Source: Chamaelirium japonicum (taxonomy: Eukaryota; Streptophyta; Magnoliopsida; Liliales; Melanthiaceae). From it: 64,000 bases of DNA. Under the pieces are notes generated by a model. That model had not been told where the DNA came from and did no database searches. It was given only the letters and a program-made list of their open reading frames with translations. Positions 32,426-43,818 of the stretch are shown one piece after another (within the stretch, counting starts at the first letter, position 1; every line of letters starts with the position of its first letter). Made by a program: the position numbers and the translations under genes. Where the stretch lies: positions 123,501 through 187,500 of the forward strand of contig CANTAL010000208.1 of assembly GCA_947650365.1 (NCBI GenBank). The letters are read 5' to 3'.

Positions 32426-35400
32426 TTTAAAACGCGTCTTCTATGTTTGGGAGGGGAAATTATATAAGCAGCTCATGATCTCCTTCTCTCCAAGCGATGT
32501 GGGGCTAACTCATGGCCTTGTACACCTCACCTCACCTCACCTCATCCATCTTGGCATTCCCGCCTCAGGAGTCTTGGCTCTTGGCTCTTGGCTATTGGAT
32601 CTTGGTCGTCACAGATAGAACCCAAGCCCCACTAGCTAACCTCTCCCTTGGATGGAAAGAACCGTCAGTCCACATAATATACTCCTTACTTATATTCCCC
32701 ATTCGTCCCTCTTGGCTTCTCGGGACCAGATTATGAAACCCCTGTAGTACCTCTTGACTCTGTCGCACTAGTACTAGCCAAGGTTTCACCGGCCTCCCAA
32801 AGAGCTTGTCACACCTAGCCTTCCAGAGAAACCACATAGCAACAACAATCATCTCATTTACCATAGTGGGATCCCTCTGTCTTATCGTACTGCCATTAAT
32901 AGGAAGTAAATCCTGCGAGAAGAAATTTATGCTCGTCTCCATCAACATGCATTTCCAAAATTCTAATGCCATAGGGCACTCCCAAAAAATGTGATTGATG
33001 TCTTCATCCGGATTGCTACACCATGGACAACACCCATATCCCATCCGAATGCGCTGCCTCAAAATGGATGTTGTTGGCAGAGCTCCAAGCAACAACTTCC
33101 ACAAAAAATATTTGGACTCTCGGCGGAACCCTCAAAAACCAAATGCCAGCCCCCCACCAGGTAGCCCCCAACACTTAGTCTTTGACAGACTCACCTCTCG
33201 GATCCCTCATCATTATTCTAAATTTTGCTCCTAAGCTCCTTAGCTCCAAGCGCTCTTGTTGCAGCTGCTTCATAGTTCGTCTCCACCCAACCGAAGCCGT
33301 CCTACTATGCCAGTTATTCCAAGAATCCAACGCCACCTGATATTTAGCCCGAATCCACTGAGCACCCACCCCAGAATCCTGTTACAGCTGTAGATCTTAG
33401 AAACAAGAAATCTGTAGCGCCACCCCCCCCCCCCCCCCCCAAGTATTGGGTCTTCGTAACTGACTCCCAAGAAATGAGATGTAGGTGTCTTTTTCCATCT
33501 AGATGTCGCCACAGAAAATCTCGACAAAGTCGATCCATCTGCTGTAGTACCCCAACCGATAGGCCCCCTGCTCCTATCAGATGCACAAGAGTAGCTGCCA
33601 AAACAGACTTAATCAACACTAATCTCCCTACTTGCGAGCAATCGCACCTTCCACCCCGACAGTCGATTTTCCATTCGGCTTATCACAAGCTTGAAACACG
33701 CATTCGGAACCCTACCACAATTAATAGGAACCCCCAGATGGACCCAAGGTCCCACCTCCTTCACATTCAAGGCCCGCTCTACTCGCCTCTGAATGGATTT
33801 CCGCACACATCGAGAGAACTTGATGCTGGACTTCCCTGGATTAATCGTTAGACCAGTACTCAAAGAGACTTTAGAAAATACCTCCCGTAGCTCCCAAGCA
33901 TCTAACTCCGTTGCTCTGGCAAAGAATAAGAAGTTGTCGGCAAAGGCAAGAGTGGCAATTTGTTGCGAGTTCCGACGAGTAGTAAAGCCCTCAAGTGCCC
34001 CCTCCCTTATACTATTATCGATCTCCCATTGAAAAACCTGAGTTACTAGGAGAAAAAGATACGGAGAGATCGGATCCCCTTGACGTAATCCGCAAGTCGG
34101 CCGAAACATCTGTGTTTCCTTCCCATTGATCAATAACTGAACAGAGGTCGATTGCACACACTACATAATCCAAGAAATCTAGATTGGGTGGAATCCCATC
34201 CGGACAAGAATCACCTCCAAAGCCTCCTACTGTATCCGGTCATATGCCTTATCTAAGTCAGCTTTTACCACCATTGCTGCTTGCCGCCGAGAAGCCACAT
34301 GGATAGAGTGTAGGACCTCCTGTGCTAGGAGGACATTATCTCGGATCCGCCTCCCGGGAATAAACGCATGTTGTTCCTCTCGAATAATCGATGGTAGTAA
34401 TAATCGAAGTCTGTTAGCCATAATATTAGAAATAAATTTATAGAGCACATTGCAAAGACTAATCGGTCTAAAATCATTAGGAGATCCCGGAAGAGGCTTC
34501 TTCGGTATAAGCACCACCGAAGTGTCGTTCCACCCCTCAGGCATTCTACTCGATTTGAAAAAACCCTGTACCTCCCTAATCACATCCTCACCAATAATAT
34601 CCCAACATTCTTTATAAAAATCCCCATTAAACCCATTAGGTCCTGGAGATTTATTTGCCAGTGATGCGAACACCACCCACGTGATTCACCTCTATTAGGA
34701 ATACAAATCAGGAAATTATTCATATCATGAGATACGCACCTCGGGAGATCATCAAGTAGCTGAAGCTGTACCTTATCGACTTGTGTCCATTGTCGTTTGA
34801 AGAATTCGAACAACACTCGTTGAATATGCTGAGGCTCCGATATTTCTTCTCCCCCCACCTGAAGACATCTGATACGATTTCTAGCTCGTCTTACTTGGGT
34901 GCTGGATTGGAAGAACTCCGTATTACGATCACCATCTCGTTTCCATTGTACTCTAAATTTTTTAGCCCAAAGGGATTCCTGTTGCCTCAAGGACCATTCC
35001 AATTGCCGATACACTTGCTGCCACTCCGCCGAACCAGCCTCCTCCTCCTAGGTCCCTTCCACCGCTTCCACTTGCCGCCACAACAAATCCACCAGCGAGT
35101 GTATCTTTCCCACTGTATTTTTATTCCAAAAAGAAAGCACGTCGGATGAAAGGTAAGTTCTCAGCGCACCCCGCCCCACGGATCTAATGTTGTAGAATCA
35201 CGTCTCGACACTCCGCTCGAGATAACCAGAAGTTATGGAACCACCATGGGACTCGTTGAGGTCTAGTATTCGCAAGGGTGGAAACTAGAATCGGTGAATG
35301 ATCTGATATACATCAAGGGAGGTGTTTAACAGAAGTATCGTCAAACTTCGTCGTCCATCGATCATTCACAAAGCACCGGTCCAGTCTTTCCCATATTCGA

Positions 35401-35734
35401 GCCCCCCCTTGTCTGTTTTTACACCACATAAAAGCCTCACCATTGAATTGAACATTTCTTAACCCATTGTTATTTACCATCTCCAAAAACTCTCTAGTGC
35501 TTCGTGACCAACAAAACAGTCTACCTCCCCTTTTTTCCTCCGGTGTTAACACACAGTCGTAGTCCCCTAACAAGCACCAAGGATATTGCATCCGACTTAA
35601 CACTTTTAGTTTTGCTCATAATCCACGCCTTTCCGGTTCTGAATTACTAGCATAAATAGAAGAAAGAATAATAGAACTGGCACTATGTTCAGTCACCACC
35701 AAGTGCAACACTTGCACCTCGCGAACTAGGGCAG

Positions 35735-37612
35735 TGCTGTAGCTCGTGTGTCCTGAGCGTGAATTTTCTGTAGAATACTACTTTGGTATATGTTAATACA
35801 TATATAATAAAGGACCCTAGGGAACACAGTAGGCCACTGAGGTGCATGGTGGATCCATGCTTGGGAGACCCAGTGGACAAGTTCTGTGTAGACCTAGAAC
35901 TAGTTCACAGCTTTGGTGATGCCGGTCGCTTCACCGAGAATAAGCTGTTGGCAAGTAGAGGATATGGTGAAGTCTCCACAACGGGAACGTGGGATTTCCA
36001 TTCACCTGACCAAGCACGATGATTGTGTTGAATAGGAACCAAGACGGTGCATAGTTCAGTGATTCAGACACTGGTGAATAAACCGTCCTACTACTATAGA
36101 TAATCTGTTCTTAACCCTGAGGGACCATGTACACTGGGCCAACTAGTTGTGTGGTGCTTTGATGTGCCAACGTGTGTGGACCTTCCATAGTCCAATATCA
36201 CGGTACATTGGGCTACCCGGCTGGCGCTTGAGTGGTATGCAATCCCTACAGGTTATCCGACGTCCAGTGTTGGATGGGTGCGTTTTGATGAATCAATCTG
36301 TCCACACAATTAACCCAGGCCTGGGGGTTATCAGTATGACTGACGACGTCCAGATGCTAGGCATAACACCGGAAGGTGTGTGGTGTTATAGATGACAAAT
36401 TATCAAATCCTAGTTAGATGATCGATCGGGATCTGATGGTGCTCCCCACTGCCCGAGTCGTATCATGGCACCAGTAATAGAAGGGACTAAGGATTATTAG
36501 AGTATAGTAGAAAACAGGGTTACGAGAGAGTAACATAAGTTTAGCATCACTAGAGTTCCACTCGCGTCGCACTCTGGGTGGCTACGTGGGTTAATCGGAT
36601 TTGGGCTAATTAACGAAACTTTCGGCGTGTCACCGGAACAGTTAATCAGGGATCCGGTTGGAGCTAGAGATCCTGAACCCTGAAGGTTTCACCCTGTCGT
36701 TGCATATAGGAATTGTTCCCCGACTTGGTTGGATACGTTGGATGCGAAGTAGCGCGATGGAGCGCAAGCCCGGAGCCTAAGAACCTAATTCACATATGTT
36801 AGGGGGCATAGGAGTATTTCGGTAAATACTAAAATATGGCTCAGAACATATTGAATATGGATTTTAAAATGAGCGAAATAATTTTAGGAGCTCATAGGCG
36901 CTGACGGAACTCGATTCCGAGTAGCACACCTCATTCTATCTTTCTTACAGTGTTTCGCTTTTTTGTAAAGGGCGTTTTAGTCCAGGCTTCACGATAGACA
37001 TGTGGAAACCCTAAAAACTGCCCCCCCCTCATCCCAATCTCTAGGGCCGACCCTATAAAGGGATTGGAGGGAGAAGGGGCCGACCCTATAAAGGGATTGG
37101 AGGGAGAGGGGGCCGGCCCTATGTACCTCCCTCTTTGTGGTTTCGGCCAAGGAAGAAAGAGGACGAAGAAGGAAGAAGAAGGAGGAAGGAAGGAGAAGGA
37201 AGAAGAGAGAAAGAGAAGGAGGAGTCTCGCAGCTCGCTGTCGTCTTTGCAACGAATTCCTCCGTCAGCTCGTAGTCCTTGCACTCAAAGATAGGACTTCG
37301 AGAATTCCTCCCTTCATAGAGGACAAGGTGCCATCCGATAACTTCCCTTGTGATTCACGTGCGATTCATCATTGTTTCGTTCTCTTCGGATCATAGATCC
37401 ACAAAGTATGATGATTTTAAACACCAAACTAGATGCATGCATGTCTTCCATAGATCATAGTATGCCTCTAGGGTGTCCGCACATATGCTAGGATCATAGA
37501 TTTGCATGTAGATTGTTTTGTAGAATTAATTGTAATGAAACATACAACATGAGATCTTCGGATCTATCTTTTGCTTCCACTGTGACTCTGATAATAGGAT
37601 TTAATTCCAACA
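35735..37612 (+). mobile_element. Solo LTR of about 1.88 kb inside the LINE endonuclease
   Basis: It starts TGCTGTAGCTCG and ends TTCCAACA, with a perfect 5-bp duplication GGCAG (35730-35734, 37613-37617). Orientation is plus: CTATAAAGGG TATA-like boxes lie in a 36-bp tandem duplication (about 37046-37115). The text before the end (CTTCCACTGTGACTCTGATA) resembles copia LTR 3' ends. No primer-binding site, polypurine tract or coding sequence is inside, so it is an LTR left by recombination. Removing it plus one duplication joins the LINE frame exactly. Confidence 0.85.
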
Positions 37613-37962
37613 GGCAGTAACCAAACCCAAGTCTCCATGCCACAAATATACAATCCCACCAGCCATCCCATTGGACGGAATACAGGCCGCTTCAAATTGA
37701 CCCCGAAATATCGCCTTAACTCGGCTTAATTTTGATAACCTCACATGACTCTCTACTAGTAAAACTACTTGAGGATCAAACTTCTTCACGAGCAGTTTAA
37801 CATGCCCAATCGCCGCCAGACGTAAGAATCCCTGACAATTCCAGAACAAGATTTTCATTGGGGAAAAGAGGATAATAATACCGCTAGGAGTCGACCTCCC
37901 TTACCTGACTTCTTTAAGCTATGGCCTTCCAAAGCTAGCATATCCGGGACCCTATTCCTGGG

Positions 37963-39779
37963 CTACCTCTGATGGTTGTTGAGTGCACCCATACTCTCCA
38001 CCTGCCGCGGACATTCACCCCCTCGATCTTCACCCCTCTCATCACTCTTCTCTTTCATCAACCCTGTCTCGAGACCATCGACCTCTTGCAATAGCTCACA
38101 AGTCTTCCCCACTGCCTCCGAATGGTGTTCGTCCATCGAGAGCTCTAGCGGATTCACAACCCCCGGTTCCTTCACAGAAAAACCTGGCGGGATCTCTGGG
38201 GTGAGGGGATCACTACACCGGACAACCACCTTCCCACCTCTCAACTCATCACCCGCCAAAGTTCCCGGGAGACGACAAACAAGTTCCGTCCACCCCACTC
38301 CCTCAACCCCCGACTGGTTGCTACTGTCCTGCCCCACAATATGCGTCCTGCCCAACCGGTCTCACAGAGCACTCCCGTCAAACCTCAGCCCTCGCCGCTC
38401 CTCAGCCCTACTGCTTGGCCCATTGGGAGCCGCAAGATCATTACCCTTTTCGAGATCCATCCCCACCTCACCATCGATAGCTGGTGTCTGATCCTCCACG
38501 TACTTAATTTGCATGGAAATAGGATCCCCAGTCTTCTCTTGCGTTAACTCCAGGGGATGGAATCGAGAACCCTGATCATGACATCTTGGAACTTGTCTCC
38601 GCTTTACAGGCCGCTGGACTCTATTACCCAGAGCCCCTGGCTGATGTGTCTCTCGATCCACCCGTCCATGCTGCACCAAAGCATTACCACCCTTCCCTCT
38701 CGGCCCGCCACCTCCTGTCTTCCTCGCCCCCGACCGACGAGCTGCCATCATCCAAGGTCCAAAAGTAGACCCTTTCACCTGCGAGATCTCCTCCGCGCTA
38801 CCTAGTCCTGTAACCACCTGAACATATGCCGCACCATCCTCATCCATTTCAACACGATGTTGCCCAACCCTCTCCTTTCCTCCCACCGGCTTCTGAACAG
38901 CTTCAGAAACTACTTCAGAAACCCCCCCCCCCCCTTCGGGTTTATACCAACTTCCGTGCAATGATCCAGAGTGTGCCCCACACGGCCACAACCAAAGCAC
39001 AACCTTGGTAAATTCTCATAAACAAACAGTTGGTAGAACCTATAACCCGTACCCTCCTCCCCGCCCGCCGTACCAACGTTCATCCCCGGGATGAGGTCCT
39101 TCATGAGGTCCACCTCAACACTTACCCGCACAAAAAACCCACGCATCCTCGCCAATGAGTTCTGATCCGCCCCCTAATCGGCCTGCCCGCTGCCGAAGCT
39201 ATATCTTTCGCCAGTACTTCATCATAACAGTCCACCGGGAGTCCAGGCAACCGAATCCAGATCGGTGTTTGATCGATGATCTCCGTTGCCGGCTGAAAGA
39301 AAGGAGTCCACATCTTCAACCCAAGCAGCCTCCCATCAAAGATCCAAGGGCTTCCTTCCCAAACATCCATTAAATCTTCCTCCAATTCAAACCGGAAACA
39401 AAAAAAACCATTCGGTAAATCCAGAACTTGAACCTAGCCAGCACAAAGCCATCAATGTGCGATTTGCCACCGTAATATCTCCAGGGGAAGCTTTGGACCC
39501 AAGAACTTCCCAATCAGAGATTGTTGCCATCAAGCTTGGGACTCCTTTAGACGTTCAGGATCCAGGACGATCATCCCTTCCACCAACTGAGACATCCTCG
39601 AACAATGGGTGCATGGCATCAATCCTCCCACTCCACTGAGTTCTCCATTGGGTTGTTGCCGTTGCCAGGTAACTCCGGCGAGACCCTGTTGTTCCGCCCG
39701 GATCTTCTCCCTCTGCCGCCGCAGTCGGCTGAGAAGGTGAAGGGAGGGGGTCACTCATTGAGTCTTGATGCCAATACAT
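37963..39779 (-). pseudogene. LINE ORF1 (DUF4283 and zinc knuckle), frameshifted
   Basis: Minus-strand pieces in order: an N-terminal part (MSDPLPSPSQPTAAAEGEDP, about 39.75 kb); a DUF4283-type region with NGFFCFRFELEEDLMDVWEG and SPWIFDGRLLGLK (39.1-39.45 kb); a zinc knuckle CFGCGRVGHTLDHC (about 39.0 kb); and FGPWMMAARR (about 38.75 kb), typical after the knuckle. A low-complexity tail runs to 37963. ORF1 proteins bind the LINE RNA. The frame slips at a run of about 14 C at 38922-38935, and again near 39430. It lies about 100 bp upstream of ORF2, the usual LINE order. Confidence 0.75.
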
Positions 39780-39840
39780 TCATTCAGTCCTTGTCATGTG
39801 GGTAGGTTCCCACTCAGCTAAATCGGCATAGGTCAAAATT

Positions 39841-39965
39841 AACTCTGATACCATATTAGATAGGCCCACACCCCAAAACCCAGGTCTTAAGGAAATGTTC
39901 ACAAAGAGTATAAAGACAATACTACCCAACCCGCTAACCGATTTGGGACTAAACTTCAACGAACT
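39841..39965 (-). mobile_element. LTR end plus primer-binding site fragment (TRIM-like)
   Basis: On the minus strand, TTTAGTCCCAAATCGGTTAG..CTTAAGACCTGGGTTTTGGGG ends in CTAATA and is followed by TGGTATCAGAGTT (plus 39841-39853). The style matches the TRIMs at 1188 and 16.2 kb. It abuts the 5' end of the long LINE. Confidence 0.55.
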
Positions 39966-40189
39966 AAAAAACATTTAACCCCCGTATAGTTAAAAAAAAA
40001 AAACTACATTTTGCTCTCCTTCAATTCAGTTTTGATTAGATAAAATTACTAATTGAGAAAATTAAATAGTTGACAAAACAAGGTATTGTGCTAACATTTC
40101 AAACTTTAGGGAGCGATTTGGAATAAAATAAACTACGAGGGTTATGTGTTTTTGTGCTAAACTTTTGGGGGACAAAGTATAATTTACCT

Positions 40190-40366
40190 TTTTTGGGAGA
40201 GAAATGGATCAACCAAGCGGTGAGAAGACAGGGTCGTCAGAGCAAGAGCTCAAAGAGGTCGGCCTTGCAGAAAAGTCCGCTCCATAGTATCCATATTGGG
40301 AGTCGAACATGGAACCTCTCCAACATAGAAGAGAGAAATTACCACTAGAACAAGGGCCCATTGTTT
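40190..40366 (-). mobile_element. tRNA-derived SINE (probable)
   Basis: The minus strand reads GGGCCCTTGTTCTAGTGGTA (A-box-like TCTAGTGGTAA), then about 30 bases on, GGTTCCATGTTCGACTCCCA (B-box-like), then about 100 bases of body and an A6 run. This is the layout of a tRNA-headed plant SINE. No target duplication was found, and the B box is imperfect, so a tRNA-related fragment is the alternative. Confidence 0.5.
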
Positions 40367-40451
40367 AGTTTGGTCTTGTAATGAAAACTTTGTGGTATGT
40401 TTGGTTTAGTTAAATGCATAACCTATATCTTCAAGAGAATAATTAAAATGA

Positions 40452-40970
40452 AGGGTTTTTTTATAAATCAACCCCTACGATCTTTTCTATTTACATATAA
40501 ATCTCTATAAAAGTGATATTTATATATAAACCCCTCAATTCATTCAAATACTGCATATTGACCCATGTAGTTAGCTGACATAAGAAACAAGAGAATATTT
40601 TTTATTTCATCCTTAATATTTTACCTAAACTCTGTAAATACCCCTCCAATGTGAGAATTCTTCAGATTAGATCCAAATTAGGTTCGGATTATATTTGTGT
40701 TTGCTTTGGATTAAGTCCATGTTCGATAAAGATATGTTAATTTAAGTAATGAAAAGCATGGGTAAATAAGTTATTTTCCCTTTAGATTAATAAAATAACA
40801 ACCGAATGAAGGAATATTTTAGAAATATTTCTTTCATTTTGGATGCCAACTACCTGTAGGGGAGATATGTAAACACTGGATGATTTTAAGAGTTTATATA
40901 TAAATATTGACTTTATAGGGGTTTATATGTAAATAGAGAAGATTACATGGGTTGATTTGTAAAAAACCCT
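40452..40970. mobile_element. MITE with about 80-bp inverted repeats
   Basis: Left end AGGGTTTTTTTATAAATCAA and right end (complement AGGGTTTTTTACAAATCAAC) pair over about 80 bases, through TCTATTTACATATAAA and ATATTTATATATAAAC. The interior is AT-rich and non-coding. No clear target duplication: the flanks are AT-rich and a second MITE starts only 8 bases beyond. Confidence 0.75.
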
Positions 40971-40978
40971 AAAATTTA

Positions 40979-41396
40979 GGAAACTTTTATTCATACCCCA
41001 AGAATCTGTAATTATCCCCCATCTCCCATTCGTTTGCTAATAACTTTTTCAGAGTTCTTAAATACCTATTATACCCTTATCTTGCACCCCACATACCAAC
41101 TAAAAACCCCTCTACCAATGGGGAAAGAAGAGAAGTCAGCACCCTTGACAGATATATTTAAGAGTGGGGTGTGTTCAAGAGGGCATATAAATAGGATATA
41201 TTCAAGAGGGTGGGTGTTTAATTTGGGTATAGTCAAGATGGGACGGACCATTTAACTGAGGTGTATTCAAGATGAGGTATCGGTGTAAGGATATTTTGGG
41301 GATAGAAATGGGTATGATAAAAAAAAACAGGATGTGTCCAAGTTTGTTGAAAATGGGGGCTAACTACATGTTTTTGGGGTATGAATAAAATTTCCC
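40979..41396. mobile_element. hAT-type MITE, copy 2 of the 2187-2776 family
   Basis: Left GGAAACTTTTATTCATACCC and right complement GGGAAATTTTATTCATACCC are inverted repeats, paired through TGTA.TTA.CCCCC. Flanking 8-mers AAAATTTA (40971-40978) and AAAATTAA (41397-41404) differ once. At 418 bp it is the uninterrupted form of the family. Confidence 0.8.
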
Positions 41397-41574
41397 AAAA
41401 TTAAATACAATCTCCCATATATTCCATTGGATTCTTCAGTGTTCTGCTCTCTCATGGGTCCCGTGTCGTCGCCACTCACATAGGGTTCCTCCTGAGCAAT
41501 TAAAAGCCACCCCTTCCCGTCCTCGTTGCACCTCGTGAGTTCTTCAAGACCCTGTCAGCTTCCCCTCCCATTTA

Positions 41575-41957
41575 ATCTCCCACGGACCAAACTGGGTGCT
41601 ATTAGCGAGGCAGCGGGGGCCCTCTATCACGAACATTGCACCGTGGCGGTGGAATTTTTACCTTCCCGACCATAAACCCGAGGAATCAGTGCCCCACCAT
41701 GTTGGCCGATCTCGGTATCGACCGTATCGTAGCGTTGTTCGGAACCTGATCCCGCATACTGAGACAGTCACGAATAATCAGACATAACTCCCCCATACAT
41801 CCTTTCCCCACTACTGATGCATCCCTCGGCCCCGACGTGCCATTTAGTTCTTCCACCTGCCCACATCTTTAATTCTTCCTTTGGGGAGACCCCACAAACG
41901 CTTCTAGGGGATTCTCCATGGTACAATAGAAAGAGGCCGCCGTCACCCACTCTTTTT
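41575..41957 (-). pseudogene. LINE RNase H fragment
   Basis: On the minus strand DASVVGKGCMGELCLIIRDC and RSIPRSANMVGH match the RNase H end of the 31.5-kb LINE family (DARDALVVGKGCSGELCPSI, ILRVANSAAHW). Frameshifts and stops are present. It is cut at its 5' side by another retroelement tail at 41958. Confidence 0.6.
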
Positions 41958-42146
41958 TTTTTGGATAGATTCAAGGGAGGTCACAATCGGACCTCCAGGA
42001 GGCGTCGCATGCCGGCGCTACAATAGAAGGCAACACCACCGCTGCAACATAAATTAACCATCATCAGGTGGAGGAACAAAACCCGTTCTTCCGGCGTCAA
42101 CACCCCGCACGCAGGCTGGAACCACCACACACTGGTAGCTGGAAAC
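41958..42146 (-). mobile_element. Tail of an unclassified poly(A) retroelement
   Basis: The minus-strand text ..GCCGGCATGCGACGCC..GGTCCGATTGTGACCTCCC..ATCTATCC ends in an A9 run (plus 41954-41962). A related tail occurs at 56953-57370 with CATGCCGGCG, GGTTACAATCGGACC and an A7 run. Shared 3' text plus A tail points to a SINE or LINE 3' end; I cannot name it. Its other end is cut by the copia LTR at 42147. Confidence 0.45.
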
Positions 42147-43260
42147 TGTTGGAAATCTAACCGTTCTATACTAGTAAATTTAGGAATCAAATACTTTATA
42201 TTAAATAATTGATTATTTAGCAAATATTATTTTTCACACAAGCAAAGGCAAGTCACAATAGTCTTTTAGAAATAGTTTGCCAAGGCAGAGCGGGTTCTAT
42301 GAAACCGTCATTCACCTTGCCGAACTTTTCTAAAAGAAAGAAGTAATCTATCTAAATTATATCTAATTATTTAGATTTCTCTATTAGATGCAAATAGATT
42401 AATTTAGAACTACTGATAGGACAAGAGTAGAGTTTGAAACTCTGGCCTGTGGTCGAAGCACGATAGGCGCTGTCCCAAGAAACTTATTGCCCCCCTCGTG
42501 CGGGTCTCGTGGCAATGGTTCTCGGAGATACGACGACCTCGGTCAGGCGACCTCCTTCTCGTCGGGACGAATCCAAGAAGGCTTTGCGAACCTCGATGTA
42601 CTTTCAGGAACCCAGTGACTCGATGAAAAACTTCCCGAAACAGGGAGACAGTACCGCAGCAGAGCTTTGATCCGAGAGAATGAGTCTTCTCAGAGCAAAG
42701 GGGCAGCACCACAGCACGAAAGAATGGAAGAGGGAGAGGCAGAGATTAGAGAACAATTCCGATATTCGGACTATATTGCTCTATGGCTGCACTAGGCCTT
42801 ATATAGGCCTCGGGCAGTTAATAGAGGGCTAAAAGAGGGGAGCGGTTAATGGGCTGTGATTAAGCCCATTAACCACGCACGTTACAGCTCGCAGAGAGTC
42901 TGTCAGTAACGGCTAGCATGCAGCGCTTCTTGCGTAACGGCTAGTGTCCCAAATAGAAAATAATAAATAGTGGAGGACTTAAAAGCAAAAAATAAAAATA
43001 GGGCAGGTGCGGACCAGCCCATTTCGGAGGTGCTATCGTGTCCGGGTCCGCGGGCACACACACACACGCCGCCCGGCCCGGCCCGGCTCTGCTCGGCACG
43101 GCACGCACGCGCGCGTGTGAGCTAGTGGAGCCCCTCCTCTAGTGTGATGACTAGTGGGGGGAAGTGAGCAATCCCTTTTAAGTTGGTAAGGGATTTCTCC
43201 CCTTACCGATATGGGACTAAACCCATTGTTATTGTGTGGTTTTAAAACACACACCCAACA
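42147..43260 (-). repeat. Copia 3' LTR, 1114 bp
   Basis: Ends TGTTGGGTGTG and GATTTCCAACA on the minus strand. A TATATAA promoter box lies near 42804. A GC-rich CGCGCGTGTG strip lies at 43050-43120. On the outer side the flank is GAAAC; no matching duplication can be seen because the other LTR is truncated. The polypurine tract ATGTGGGGGAT adjoins at 43261-43271. Confidence 0.9.
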
Positions 43261-43818
43261 ATCCCCCACATGTGTCTAAAACCACTAAATATTAAATAAT
43301 TAAAAAATTCAAAATGTAACGTAAAAAGACTTTGTTGGATTCCTTATACTACGTAGTAGGTGTAGGTACCTTCCGGTTTGAACCTCCACTTAGTACAGTT
43401 GTATATATCCGTAAGGACTTGGTGGACTATGCCTTGAACCAGCCTCATTTATCAGGTTTCTACAAGTAGTACACGTAGTACAATTTTCGATGGTTCTAAG
43501 CGGGTTGCGCTATTAATGGCCTTGTACAGATATCTTTTCTTGTATGTTTTTAGGGAGCAGCCCTGGTCCCAGAGTTGCGGCCTCACAACGACATACATAT
43601 AGGTAAGTCCTAATAGGGGTGTGAGCAAGGCGACACCCCGCCTCATGGGTCTTGGACTTATTAAGAGTTTTAAACTCATCCTATCCCTTGCTTTTAATAA
43701 GCACTGACGTCATAGGGACAGAAATATTATTCAGTGCTCCTCATTTTCAATCACAACTACAGTTTGTTTCTACCCATTGAACCTCCGTGAGGTTGGGTTC
43801 CCACTGCGGTGATTTTTC

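Larger units (their letters stand above)
31871..32613 (-). mobile_element. Complete Cassandra TRIM retrotransposon with 5S-like LTRs
   Basis: On the minus strand: 5' LTR 32613-32279 (335 bp, TGTGACGACC..TGTTACA), primer-binding site TGGTATTAGAGCC at about 32275, an 80-bp interior, purine tract AAGGGGGGTGG, and 3' LTR 32198-31871 (328 bp). The 5-bp target duplication GATAG is perfect (31866-31870, 32614-32618). Each LTR carries a 5S-rRNA-like segment, the hallmark of Cassandra. Non-coding, so mobilised in trans. By hand count the LTRs differ at about 20 of 328 positions plus a 7-base indel, nearly all transitions. It interrupts the RNase H domain of the long LINE. Confidence 0.95.
31560..37858 (-). 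pseudogene. LINE ORF2: endonuclease, reverse transcriptase, RNase H (interrupted)
   Basis: It starts at 37858 with MKILFWNCQGFLRLAAIGHV, the standard N-terminus of the AP-endonuclease domain. LVESHV carries the catalytic Glu. The domain resumes at 35734 and contains GDYDCVLTPEEKRGGR (usual GDxN reads GDYD) and a retained SDH near 35265. The linker WKRDGDRNTEFFQSS is at 34.9 kb. RT blocks: KSPGPNGFNGDF, FRPISLCNVLYKFISN, HAFIPGRRIRDNVLLAQE and KADLDKAYD (34227-34676), GLRQGDPISPYLFLLV, and the active-site block FADNFLFF, in which the second Asp is Asn (33609-34157). The zinc region CPWCSNPDEDINHIFWECP is at 32.9-33.0 kb. RNase H begins WTDGSFHPRERLASGAWVL and continues beyond the Cassandra insertion to 31560. 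Frameshifts, stops (TGG to TGA in the endonuclease) and a long C/G run at 33421-33440 show it is dead. Confidence 0.85.
31511..39779 (-). mobile_element. Long LINE (L1-type with RNase H), split by two nested elements
   Basis: On the minus strand the order is ORF1 (39.78-37.96 kb) and ORF2 (37.86-31.56 kb: endonuclease, reverse transcriptase, zinc region, RNase H), then an A11 tail at 31511-31521. A plus-oriented solo LTR (35735-37612) splits the endonuclease. A Cassandra TRIM (31871-32613) splits RNase H. Without these two the LINE is about 5.6 kb, a near full-length size. The 5' end is uncertain because it abuts an LTR/PBS fragment at 39.84-39.96 kb. Confidence 0.85.

Noticed and set aside
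37976..38491. 171-codon plus-strand ORF
   Set aside because: Antisense to LINE ORF1; the minus strand has the recognisable zinc knuckle and FGPWMM motifs.
31498..39880. Target duplication of the long LINE (CACAACCCAAAAC versus CACACCCCAAAAC)
   Set aside because: Similarity is good, but the right copy lies inside an LTR fragment whose own consensus contains this text; not safe to claim.
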